From Flammulina velutipes (Eukaryota; Basidiomycota; Agaricomycetes; Agaricales; Physalacriaceae), in assembly GCA_011800155.1 (NCBI GenBank), contig CM022375.1:992001-1056000 (forward strand): a DNA stretch of 64,000 bases. The letters are read 5' to 3'. Shown one piece after another: positions 54,234 to 64,000 of the stretch. Both the position numbers and the translations under genes were made by a program. Each line of letters begins with the position of its first letter. Position 1 is the stretch's first letter. The notes beneath the pieces are model-generated. The model saw only the letters and a program-made list of their open reading frames with translations. It did no database searches and was not told the DNA's origin.

Positions 54234-55173
54234 GCCATCACCTATCTACTGGTGGAAAGAGGCCATGAAGGCTCTGGGAGAGACTTTCGACGCTACCGTC
54301 CCAGCTCCACCAGGCGTGTCTCGCGGATATGCTCTGCCTGATCCCGGCACCATAGCCAGCGTTGAGAGGGATACAATGCGGGCTTTTATGCTCACGATGT
54401 ATGTCAAACTCCGCCATGTTCTTCTCTACCGTCTCGGATCACCGTTGTTCGAACCTCTGGGGACTCCAATATGGAGGAAGATCCTTACGTTGGAGTTGGT
54501 CCCTTCGTCGACAGCAGGAACAAAGACTGCCAAGATGCGCGCAGATGCGAAGTCCAACCTTGAGCGCTGTATTGTCGATGGTGGTTTGCAAGGGATGTTC
54601 GACTTCGCCAATCTCCAGACTGCACCCACTGTCTGGCGTTCACAGACGCTCGAGGCCAATGTTCTCCCTTCAGTGCTCGTCGTCCAACAAATACTCTGGG
54701 AGCTATACGAGATCAACTTTCGCTACGAGTTGATCACCCTTGACCGCCAATACTATGTGCTGAAGGAGGTTGGGTTCGATGACCCCCGTCCTGATGACGA
54801 GCCAGGAGAGTACTTGGGGTACAACGATCTCGACGCGTCAGATTACGGCGATCACAGGATGAAAGTCCTTACTGCCATTCCCCACTTCAATGGGAGCCTG
54901 GTTCCGCAGGATCTTGATGAGGGGCATATGGGCTTCGCGTCGCGCAGTATAGAGGGACGCCGACCTGCTCTTTGGGGGCTTTACCGGATTATGTTGGGAT
55001 GGATGAATACGTCGCCGATGACGGACACAACACACCAGCTGGCTGTAGGATTGGAGTCGGGGACACTATCAGAGGAGGATTTTGAGAAGGTAGAGTACCG
55101 TTTGGTGTGGTACTATATCCAGAGCTACGTCGATCACTTCAAACGCGCCCCCGTTGTACCTCACTTTATATAG

Positions 55174-56424
55174 TGTACTATTATATTTTAGACTGATATA
55201 CTCTTGTTGTACATAGATATTTAGATACGTAGATTACTATATCTCTCTGGTGTTACACCAATATTGTTCTTGTAGCTTGTTACTTTGTATCTACTACCAT
55301 CCTATCTAGACTAATAATTAAACCTGACCAATGACCAAATAATGCTGCAACTTGGCCAACACCGCCCTAAAGGACGACTAGTCAGTATACTGACTTGGCC
55401 AAGTGTGCACTGTGAAACTGTATCATTTTAGAGAGGTTTTCTGAACATTCTATGTCGGGTTGGTCACGTCGGGTGCCGGGTTACGTGCCAGGTCAGGACT
55501 TGCTGACCCGGACCCGAACCCGATGCGGGTTCGGGTCAGTCGGGTCCGGGTACCCAGCTGACCCGCGCTTTTCCTTACTTTGATGGGGTAGATAATGAAT
55601 GGCGAGACCGAGAGGGGTCAAATATATAAATTGGGAGTGAATAAAGATTGTGAGTGTGATAAATGGTAATGAAAATGCTTAGAGTTGGGCTGTCCTGATC
55701 CAATGCACGCCACATTTGAAGGATGAATATCGCGCGGCAAGACCGGAACGAAGAGGGCGCATGTGGTCATATATTACATTCTATTGATAGAATGTTGCAC
55801 ATACCAAAACGTTTCCCTCTAATTTGGTACCGTAGCAGCCAATACAATAACAAGGCGGGTTGCGCCACATTCCTCTCCCCCGTTGGCTGGAGCAAGCAGG
55901 CAATGTCTGAGGTGGAGGATTGGATAGATGGACACATTTAGCAAGAAGGGTACACCCGCTGGATCAGGATGCCGCGTAGGCGCCACATTTAATGGATATG
56001 TGGGCCGGAAGGAAGCGGCGTCGCTTGGTCAGCTGCGGGAAGTGCTGCAAGGATTCGGTCCAAAAGCAAGGTGCGGGATTGCCGGGGGTAGCATGTACCT
56101 GGCACCCCAGGGCGGCGGCGGGAGGCTTACTAAGCTCAGAGGGGTAGGGATAGACCTGGGGAGGTGGTCAACCCCTATAGGGATAGATGCCCACCGTTCC
56201 TATTTGCCCTTAGGGATACATGCCTGGAGTTTTGGCTGTATAGTACTGCTATGGCTCTGGCGCTGCCCACGCAGATTGTGCCGACGGAAAGCCTTCAACG
56301 ACCGCTGCGTCCGCTGCATTGTTCGAATCGTTTCCAAAGTGTCGTAGCACTGAGCTTCCCATAACTTTTCCTCTCTCTCAGGAAACCCTACAGCGCAACC
56401 TGTACCACGCAGGCTTGCACCTAC
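55174..56424. other. Intergenic region with hairpin and KDZ-type motifs
   Basis: No reliable gene. A perfect 12-bp hairpin lies at 55,511-55,537 (GACCCGAACCCG, loop ATG). The motif GCCACATT or its CGCCACATTT form appears at about 55,708, 55,862 and 55,981, within 300 bp, as in KDZ subterminal regions, so the remains of another KDZ-type end may lie here. Short ORFs are not credible. Confidence 0.4.
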
Positions 56425-56739
56425 ATGGTGGAGGAGGAGATGCACCAAGTCCTGCGTACACTGGACTACGAGATGCGTAGATGGACCCAACAGGCTGAAC
56501 GGGTTCTGTCGCTGCCTCTCCGTGAGGATGAGGCAGGTGGGCGTAGGGTGTACGGAATGTCTCAGGTGGATGCACTTTCCCGCTTGAAATCATCGTTCGA
56601 GTTTCTTTGGTTGTGGTCTGAGCCATCGCGCGGGAAGGAACGTGGCGCAATGGATGCAGAGGCTCTTGAGGCTACGACGGCCCTTCTCAGCGCGGACATA
56701 TCTCAGGCGGCGACGATTTATGAGGCGGGAGAGGTTTAA
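56425..56739 (+). CDS. Hypothetical C-terminal ORF, unknown
   Basis: Open frame of 104 codons (MVEEEMHQVLRTLDYEMRRW ... IYEAGEV) with amphipathic helical character. It may be the last exon of a gene whose previous exon (STAMALALPTQIVPTES, near 56,240-56,340) precedes an intron. No family is recognised and no start is certain. It is followed by GTGGCGG and an AT-rich stretch. Confidence 0.3.
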   Translation: MVEEEMHQVLRTLDYEMRRWTQQAERVLSLPLREDEAGGRRVYGMSQVDALSRLKSSFEFLWLWSEPSRGKERGAMDAEALEATTALLSADISQAATIYEAGEV

Positions 56740-57002
56740 GGGTAGTTAGACTTAGGAAAATATGACTAATACAATGTGGCGGTTCCCGAAGCGGTTTATG
56801 TTTGTATTAGGAAATTGAGTGATGAGCGGGAGGTGCTGTGGCGGGATGGCTGTGCGCTGCTGTTGATCTCTATTCTGGTGACTTACCAAAGAAGGTAATA
56901 TTTGAGCTCAGGTTGCTGGGTTATAACTCACTGAGCTATATCCCAGGAATTATAAAACATTTTTTTCAGATATAACCCAGCATTTGTAGAAATGTTACAA
57001 CT
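56740..57002. other. Spacer with tRNA-like sequence and 12-bp inverted repeat
   Basis: On the minus strand GGGATATAGCTCAGTGAG (about 56,928-56,945) has a perfect tRNA A-box; a weak B-box-like GAGCTCAAATATTACC follows. TGCTGGGTTATA (56,914-56,925) and TATAACCCAGCA (56,971-56,982) form an inverted repeat. No full cloverleaf, so this is a tRNA-derived relic at most. Confidence 0.35.
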
Positions 57003-57800
57003 ACTGGTGGCCTCACGAACCTGCAGCTCCTACGCGAGGAGGTTCAGGCCAGTCTAACCACTGCCACCAAGTTGATGAAGAGAAACAATGGTGATAATAC
57101 GCGAAAAGGAGTGATGTTTAAGGTTGGCGATAAGGTCTTGCTCGACGGCAAGAACCTTAAGACCACACGGTCAAAAGCTAAGCTCGCCAATAAGCGACAT
57201 GGTCCCTTTGAAATCACTGACATCCTCAGCCCAGTCACCTATCGGCTCAAACTCCCGCCAAAATGGCGCATTCATCCTGTATTCCACACATCCCTACTCG
57301 TCCCATTCAAAGAGACCGACACACATGGACCGAACTTCCCGGGTGTGCCACCCGAGCTTCTAGACGACGACGAAGACTACGATGTTGAGGCAATCTTAGA
57401 CTCACGCCCTACCCGTAACAAACAAGGTGTGCAGTACCTGGTCAAGTGGTTAGATTACTCAGAATCGGAGAACACATGGGAACCCAGTTCATCGTTGACA
57501 AACGAGAAGGTGTTGGCGTTGATAGAGGACTTCCATCGTTGGTACCCCAAGGTGTTTTCAAAACCCCGCCCTATGATTCGTAACCTCGGTATTACAGTTC
57601 AAGACATCTGGTCCGGTACTTCTGCGCTTCGGGTGCAAGCGCAGCCTAAAGAGGGGGTATTGTCACGAATCGCCTCTATTTTACTTCCTCCACCACGATC
57701 CCCGACTTCCCCAAGAGTACGCCACATACTCCTGCAAGCAGATATTCATTGTTCTAGACCGGGAAACTCTAACCATAAGTCACATGACTATGGCATCTAA
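57003..57800 (+). pseudogene. 3' remnant of a chromovirus pol: integrase C-terminus plus chromodomain
   Basis: The readable part begins LTNLQLLREEVQASLTTATK, then the GPY/F module (FKVGDKVLLDGKNL ... KRHGPFEITD) and a chromodomain (YDVEAILDSRPTRNKQGVQY ... SENTWEPSSSL). Everything upstream (Gag, RT and integrase core) is missing, so it is a 5'-truncated copy. It is a different lineage from the chromovirus at 41-46 kb. Confidence 0.85.
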
Positions 57801-58075
57801 CTTTACATTCACGTGATCAATGTCAACTCAGATGCCATGATTGTGTCATCACTATTACTCATGATCACACCATTATTGCTCATTGTAGCCACGGACTCTC
57901 TACTTATATGCACAGCCTTTCTAGATATTTCCTTAGTTTGTCCTCTTCGTCTCTACACTGTTCGGATATCCCAGCACTGTATCGAGCTAGGCTCTCTCAT
58001 ATCTCAATCTACGCTCTATTCTCTGCTTCTTTATCGCTCTCCGTCTGATGGCGGCTTGGGTGGTTGTTTGGTTCA
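57661..58075 (+). repeat. Probable 3' LTR of the truncated chromovirus, end uncertain
   Basis: AAAGAGGGGGTAT (polypurine-like) is followed by TGTCACGAATCGCC at 57,661, a common start for fungal gypsy LTRs. The end is placed near GGTTCA at about 58,075 because a spliced host-like exon begins soon after. No partner LTR is in the window. Confidence 0.5.
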
Positions 58076-58098
58076 CGCCGGACTCTGTCCTTGACAGA

Positions 58099-58547
58099 AA
58101 GTACCTCAGATGTTGGCGCCTCCATCTCGGGCATTAGCAAGATCTTCTCCAGCTCCATGGCCATCTCGCTCGGGACTGTTACTGCCGAGGTCACCACCAA
58201 AGACGCATTCAACGGTGTGGCGTACAAATGCCCAAAGTGCGAAAAGACATTCGATACTCTTGATTTGTTGAATCTGCATATCAGGTCCGCTTCTCATGAC
58301 AATGACAAGTTCAAGTATGTTCTTTTTCCTTACTGCCACTGGATGAATGTAGCACGCTCATCATGTTCTGTAGGTGCCCGGACTGTACCACGAAGTTCAC
58401 GCTGTGCTCCGGACTTATACAGCATCTCGAAAGTGAGTCGTGCAGTGCGGCGTCGATAGGGAGAGTGGAGAAGGAGGCAAATATGTTGACTGATGACTGC
58501 GCAGTTCGCCAAGCTACTTTGTGGTGCTTAGTTGTAGCTGACTCATG
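58099..58547 (+). CDS. H4: C-terminal exons of a two-finger C2H2 zinc-finger protein
   Basis: An exon after a TTGACAG acceptor carries ESTSDVGASISG and finger 1 (C-x2-C-x12-H-x5-H, YKCPKCEKTFDTLDLLNLH), ending at 58,314. A GT-AG intron (58,315-58,373) follows, then finger 2 (C-x2-C-x12-H-x5-C, CPDCTTKFTLCSGLIQHLESESC) and a stop at 58,547. Paired fingers of this kind near the C-terminus are common in basidiomycete nuclear proteins of unknown target. The upstream exons are not visible: the chromovirus LTR lies directly before them. Confidence 0.6.
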
Positions 58548-58576
58548 ATTTGTTTCTTGACGAATGTGTTCAGCTC

Positions 58577-59115
58577 AGTGTTGTTCCGGTCAATGAATAT
58601 TCAATGGTGTTGACCGTACCACTGACCTTTGACCTTAAGTTAGGTTTCCAGATTTGACCTTTCTCACACATTCAGACCCCGATGATGGCATATCTGCCGC
58701 GCTCCTTCCGGTTCCGTGCGCCACAACGTCGTGAGTGTCCTGGTCATCGGGTGGGAGCACAGTATCATTGAATGCCATCTCTGCGTCTTAATTACTATGC
58801 TCTATCCGACAATGCTGCCAAGCTTATGGTTGCTTGTTTGTCGGGCTTTTTGGGCACGGCCAAGGGTGCTTGAGGCCATCTCTGCGAGCATTGCCTCTCT
58901 CAGTCTGCTAATATTTGGGTTATCAGCCTAGTGAATATAGCAATCTGGGTGGTTCGTTGGATTTCGTTGACAAGATCGCACAGACCGGAGACAGGTCCGC
59001 ACTAATTGATTAAGGTCAACGGTCAACGACATACTTAAGTATCCTTAATCAAAGTCACTGAATAGACAACAGTCATTGCGTTTGACCCTTGTCCTTATTG
59101 ACCGGAACAACACTG
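58577..59115. mobile_element. hAT-type MITE 3
   Basis: The terminal inverted repeats are CAGTGTTGTTCCGGTCAAT, with a perfect 8-bp target duplication GTTCAGCT at 58,569-58,576 and 59,116-59,123. Inner inverted words (GGTCAACGGTCAA, CTTAAGT) form a subterminal array. There is no transposase ORF. The CAGTG-type end and 8-bp duplication fit hAT. Confidence 0.85.
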
Positions 59116-59123
59116 GTTCAGCT

Positions 59124-59428
59124 CCGGATCCAGGACATCAGTTTTCCAGCTTGATACACAAGGCTCAAGGTCTTTGTGCTATTCAGTTCCGTCTATATTA
59201 TATCCCGCACAGTCGTAAGGCTCCCATGGTTGTGGCCCATTCTCTTCTTCGGTGTTCGGAGCCTAGTTTATTTGTTCTGTGCGGGCGGGTATGAATGGGT
59301 GGTATATCTACCAAAGGCGAACCTGAATGTGGTAAAGCCTCCGAGTACGTGGATGTTTTCTGATAGAAGACCACTATATTATCCGGTGGTGCCTGTGAAG
59401 TTCCTCATGTTTGCGCTCGACGACCAGC
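59124..59428. other. Upstream region of the NACHT-WD40 gene
   Basis: Non-coding by my reading. It contains TATATTATATCCCGC near 59,196-59,210, a possible TATA element about 220 bp before the ATG. Confidence 0.35.
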
Positions 59429-62400
59429 ATGGATTTTCTCTCAAAGACCTTCAAGACGCTCAAGACAACGCTGTCTCGCTGGAAAGGGTCCCAGTTCACG
59501 TCTAGGACCGGGGCCTCCTCTCCGAAAGCCAATATCTTGGCAGACTCGGCGCCCTCTCCGATATCGATCGACTCTCTTACACGGCATACACCACCACAGG
59601 AGACATTAGGAGAGCTCTCAGGCCTTGGTATGCGCTCAACGGGTGTTATGAAGCGAATCTTAACTCACCCACGTTTGCTTCAAGCTCAACCGTCCCGTGT
59701 CATACCCTTTCGGAACCCAGCCAGTACTCCATCACAGCTTCAAGGTACGTACTCATAACTCGACTCTCTATGTCCGACTCACAACTATTCTGTCAGATTC
59801 ACGGCCACCAACCAGCATGAAGGAGAATGCCTTATCCGCGTGGCACGGTGTCAAACTGCTCTGCAAGAACATCGAAAAATTCCTCGACGGGACACCGTTT
59901 AAGATTCCCCTTGCCGTCATTAACACCCTAATCGAAACAGCAGACGTAAGTGACGTTTAACATCGTGATTGGGTATGCTTGAATCGTGATACAGAACATT
60001 ATCAACAATCAAGAGTCAATCGCGATCCTCATCCCGCCCATTTGTCAGCGTCTTCAGATGGTCGTTCAGGACATGCCGGAAAATCAACATCTATATGGGA
60101 TCGACATGACTTGCCAGCGTTTCAGCGAGTACGTTGTCCTGGACTAGCATTACGCCACAGCATTAATATCTGAACAGAGGGCTCCAAGAAGCTGTCGCGG
60201 AGCTACAGAAAATGAGGGATGGAATGATGTTGGAACGTATCCTGAATGTCGACGAGAATGTGGAGCAAATCGAGAATATCTTTCGGCGGGTCGACGAAGC
60301 GACGAAGAATTTCCAGGTGTGTTTGTTTATCTAGATGATCTATGGTCCAATATTTAACATTTAATTTCAGCTAGAACTCACGTTAGTTATCGTCAGGCAG
60401 ACGGGACGGATAAAGGAGGATACTGAGGTGAGTTGTACCTACTCGGAGCGTACACTTGCTAACGTTCCACGTTCCGATAGATGCTCCGCCTTGAGCGCCT
60501 CAGGCCAATCAAGGAAGCCACTTACGGCGAGGTTGCCCTCGATGAGTGCATCAAAGGCACCCGCGAGATGACGCTCCAATCTCTCCTGTCTTGGTGTAAA
60601 GACACTTCACTTCACTGTCCTTCCATCCGGTGGCTTAACGGTATGGCTGGTACGGGCAAATCGACGATCGCCTACACAATCTGCGCGCGCCTAAACGGAA
60701 ACAGAAATGACGCCGCCCAACGCTTGTGCGCATCCTTTTTCTGCTCTCGCCAAGTCGAGGGCAGGCGCATACGGCGTAACATAATCCCTACCATCGCTTA
60801 CAGTCTCGCACTCAGTTTCCCTGCCTTCGGTCGGGCGCTATTGGATCTGCAGCATGATGCTCTCCTTCCTCCGTTGAAAGATCATATACGGAGCCTGCTC
60901 ATTGATCCATTGAAGATGTCGATCAAAGTCACGCAGGATATACCTCCACTGGTGGTAATCATCGACGCATTGGACGAGATAGAGGACGAGGAGGGATCAG
61001 TATTCCTGCATGACCTGATCTCTGAGCTCGCGAAAGAGAAAGATATCCTACGATGCGTCAAGTTCTTTGTTACCAGCCGTCGGGATCCTCGTCTATTAAA
61101 GCTCTTTACCTCCATTGATCCCACGCTCATCTCGGTTTCGCAATTGGAAGATCTTAACCATGGCGTCGTGATACAAGATATCCAAACCTACCTTCAGAAC
61201 AAACTCCCAATGCTAACGCAAGAGCAGCTCTACAACCTTGCTGATCAGGCATCTGGGTTGTTTATCTACGCCGCGACTGTTGTGCGCTTCGTTCGCCCGG
61301 CGCAGATTGTTCCGAAGCGCCTGGAACTTATTCTCGAGGCATGGCCAAGCAAATTTCAGAGGGATTCACGTGGCCTGCTCATCGATCACATTTACGAGGA
61401 GATCCTCCGCACGTGGCTGTCAGATATGTCGAAGGCCGAAGAACAGGTTGCTCTTTCCGTTCTGGAAACCGTCATTCACACTGTGGAACCTGTCCTCGTC
61501 TCCGACATCCCCAAACTACTAGGCGACTTGAACTTTGACGTGCAGACGGATGAGGTTCTCAGTTACGTTTTGAAATTGCATGCAGTGCTTTTCATCCGCG
61601 ACGGCAGTGTGTACTGTTACCATAAGTCCTTCGTTGACTTCATGCTTGACCACTCCCGCGTCACTGACGAAAGGCTGGCGGAGACGCTGTGTTCTACCAC
61701 AGACCGCCAACTACATCTTTCCACAGCCTGCTTCCAGCTGATGGAATCCCTCGAGTTCAACATCTGTAAGCTGCCTTCGTCGTTCCTCGACGATTCCCAG
61801 GTAGGGAACCTGCAGAGACGCGTTGACAATAACATCCCTTCCGCCCTGCGGTATGCATGCCGCCACTGGGCAACCCACATATCGAACATAGGCTACACTA
61901 ATTCGATCACAATGATAGAAAAACTTCGAGGATGGTTTGAGGGCAAATTTCTGTTCTGGATAGAAGTGATGAACTTGCTCGATGTAGTGGGAGAATGCTA
62001 CCACTTACTGGTACGAGTACGCCAATGGTTCGGGAAACTCGAAGTAGTAAGTAGAGCAGTCTTATAGCTTAAGTTTCCTATACTTACTGTTCATCTAGCC
62101 CATGTCAGACGATGTGATGAACGATTTTCTTTCGGCAGAAAGTTTCGCAACCACTTTTGCTGGGAACATAATCCTAAGAAACTCCACCCCGCATCTCTAT
62201 GTTTCCGCCCTTGCTATGTCCTCCAAGGACTCCGGTCTTCTATCCAGGTGGCGAGAAAAGTTCCCCAGAATTCCTTATGTTACCGCGCGCCTCGATGTAG
62301 AGCTTCCGTTACTTTTGCTCCAACATAACGCGCGAGTAACCTCCGCTACTTTCTCGCCAGATGGAACACTCATCGTTTCGGGCTCATATGACTCGACAGT

Positions 62401-64000
62401 GGGAATCTGGGATCCCTCGACAGGGAGCCAGCTAACTGTGCTCAGTGGACATAATCATTTGGTATCCTTCGTCAATTTCTCACCTGACGGGCGTCAAATC
62501 ATCTCTGCATCACATGATCACACTGTCCGTATCTGGGAGTTATCGACGAAGAAGGAGCTTCGTCAACTCAACCATGACTCCTTCGTGTCCTCCGTCGGTT
62601 TCTCACCGGATGGGACCTACATCGCCTCTGCATCGCATGACTGCAGTGTACGGGTTTGGGACGGTTCGACCGGTAAAGAGATACACAAAATAAACGGTCA
62701 TACAATGGATGGCCATACACATTGGGTTACCTCTGCTTCATTTTCGCCTGACGGGAACCATATCGTGTCTGGCTCGTATGACAGCACCGTCCGGATGTGG
62801 GATGTATCGACTGGGAAAGGACGGCAGATAATCCCCATGATGGCCATGCACAAGAAACGGGTGAACACAGTTTGTTTCTCTCCAGATGGAGTGTATGCCG
62901 CGTCCGGATCGCATGACTCTAGCGTGATAATTTGGGTGGTAGCGACATGGGGGGAGTTCCGCCAGCTCATGGCGCCTACTAGCGCCGGCGACGTCTCATG
63001 TCCCATCACTTCCGTGTGCTTCTCGCCGGAGGGGAAGAATATCATCGCTGGCACAGGGAGGAGCACTGTGTTGATGTGGGATGTATCGACGGGTATGCTG
63101 CTCCGAAAACTGCATGGTCACAAGGAGTCGGTGTCTTCCGTTGGATTCTCGCCAGATGGAGCACGCATTATCTCTGCCTCTTATGACCACACTGTCAAGG
63201 TCTGGGATGTGTTGGGATTTCAGGGGATGTATCCGCTGGATGGACATGACGAATCAGTGACCTCAGTCTGTTTTTCACCGAATGGGAGAAACATCGCCTC
63301 TGGTTCACATGATGGCACTGTCTGTGTTTGGGATGCTTTGACAGGGCGTCAGATGAACCGACTTGTCAGTCATGGCGATAGAGTCAACTCTGTCAGCTTC
63401 TCGTTAGATGGGAACTATATCATCTCCACGTCGGATGATAAGGCCATCCGGGTTTGGAGCGCCTTGTCCGGACGGGAATTGTACAAACTGGTTGGGCACG
63501 ATTCCTGTGTAGTATCTGCCAGATTTTCGCCGAATGGGGCGCAAATTGCTTCAGGAGGTATGGATGACACAGTGCGCGTTTGGGATGTATCGACAAGGCG
63601 CCAACTAATCGAGTTTCGACACGATGACCGGGTGAACTCTGTCAACTACTCTCCAGATGGAAGATATGTTGTCTCCACATCTCATGACCGCACCGTGCGT
63701 GTCTGGGATCAACTGGACGGGAAACAGGTCCTAAGGCTGGTCGGGCATGATAGCTCAGTTAACGCAGCCAGCTTCTCGCCGGATGGGACCCATTTGATCT
63801 CTGGCTCGGATGACTGTACCTTACGTCTGTGGGACGCATCAACAGGACTGGAGGTCTATCGATTGGACCACGATAGCATGGTTTCCTCAGTTGATTGTTT
63901 ACCTAGAGGTCTATTCGTCGTCTTCAGCTCAGGTGATCGCTCTGTACGAGTTTGGGACATATCGGCGGGGACATTACGGCAGTTGGACAGTCATGGATCT
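59429..64000 (+). CDS. NACHT-WD40 STAND protein (NLR-like), 3' end beyond the window
   Basis: Exons: 59,429-59,744; 59,797-59,945; 59,995-60,128; 60,178-60,316; 60,371-60,427; 60,481-62,043; 62,099 onward. All introns are GT-AG, about 49-55 nt, and keep frame. Residues 1-265 are a helical N-terminal region. The NACHT domain follows, with Walker A GMAGTGKST (about 319-327), Walker B PPLVVIIDALDE and the FVTSRRDP sensor block. A helical linker leads to at least 13 WD40 repeats of about 42 residues, each with V-x-S-V-x-F-S-P-D-G ... S-G-S-x-D-x-T-V-R-V-W-D. STAND proteins of this plan are ATP-driven switches of fungal non-self recognition and programmed cell death; the beta-propeller senses ligand. 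At least 1,420 residues are in the window. Confidence 0.93.

Larger units (their letters stand above)
51421..55173 (+). pseudogene. H3: hypothetical Agaricomycete gene split by an insertion
   Basis: The visible coding part starts after an acceptor at 51,467 (LKSFDGKVGRHFPEKGAF), runs to an intron near 52,138-52,184, then CGVPVWLSRLLPVSSSITVTRW and a serine/threonine-rich repeat region, another intron near 52,617-52,671, and ...NDPVSPYMPS. There a 1.5-kb element interrupts it. Coding resumes in frame with PSPIYWWKEAMKALGETF at about 54,230 and ends at 55,173 (...APVVPHFI). The 5' part lies left of the KDZ element end, so both insertions hit this gene. I do not recognise a domain; W-rich blocks and the CGVPVW motif recur in repeated hypothetical mushroom proteins. 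Confidence 0.5.

Noticed and set aside
1..64000. CRISPR array, bacterial operon, rRNA genes
   Set aside because: None present: repeats are transposon-derived, genes have spliceosomal introns, and no rRNA-like sequence was noticed.

Overview
The window looks like nuclear DNA of a mushroom-type basidiomycete (Agaricomycetes; species not identifiable from sequence alone). The reasons are short GT-AG introns of about 50-60 nt, a KDZ-class transposase with its cysteine cluster, a NACHT-WD40 STAND gene, basidiomycete-type Ty3/gypsy elements and multi-copy Agaricomycete hypothetical genes. Almost everything left of 51.4 kb is nested mobile DNA. Many runs differ by one base between otherwise matching copies, so either the copies are decaying or the assembly has residual homopolymer errors.

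Layout. (1) 1-10,739: four fold-back elements (FB0 partial, FB1, FB2, FB3) with arms of about 1.1-1.2 kb and CACCC(T/A)ATG termini, alternating with three copies (+, -, +) of the same piece of one gene (gene A). (2) About 10.7-35.4 kb: an unusually large Ty3/gypsy-like retroelement. Its internal part is PBS, gag, protease and pol (17.4-24.5 kb), with gag to pro and pro to pol each in a -1 frame relation. It is flanked by direct repeats of at least 6.65 kb, probably about 8.0 kb, that behave as LTRs. These giant LTRs carry genes: A on the sense strand (a Zn2Cys6 cluster plus coiled coil) and two spliced antisense genes, here called B and C. Another fold-back element (FB4) sits between pol and the 3' LTR. 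(3) 35.4-51.4 kb: the retroelement ends inside a minus-strand multi-copy gene (H1). H1 is followed by H2 (RNase H1 N-terminal/viroplasmin-like), an intact chromovirus with identical 237-bp LTRs and a GATAT target duplication (40,812-46,429), and a decayed KDZ transposase gene whose element ends at 51,420 with the same terminus as FB1/FB3. (4) 51.4-55.2 kb: a hypothetical gene (H3) split by a 1.5-kb insertion. (5) 55.2-59.1 kb: remnants comprising a chromovirus 3' end with an LTR, a two-finger C2H2 gene end and a hAT-type MITE. (6) 59.4 kb to the end: a seven-exon NACHT-WD40 gene running off the window.

The main new observation is a 15-bp everted palindrome, CCG-N9-CGG, usually inside (A)CCCGCT...AGCGGG(T). 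It occurs at least 35 times between 11.8 and 24.6 kb, in LTR and coding sequence alike, where about 2-3 would be expected by chance. Zn2Cys6 proteins are known to bind pairs of CGG/CCG triplets at a protein-specific spacing, and the element's own LTR encodes such a protein. The inference, untested, is a self-encoded DNA-binding regulator (or anti-silencing factor) that recognises sites sown through its own element. A second theme is the link between fold-back elements and the KDZ transposase through shared 76-bp ends, 7-bp target duplications and a repeated TGTGGCGC motif.
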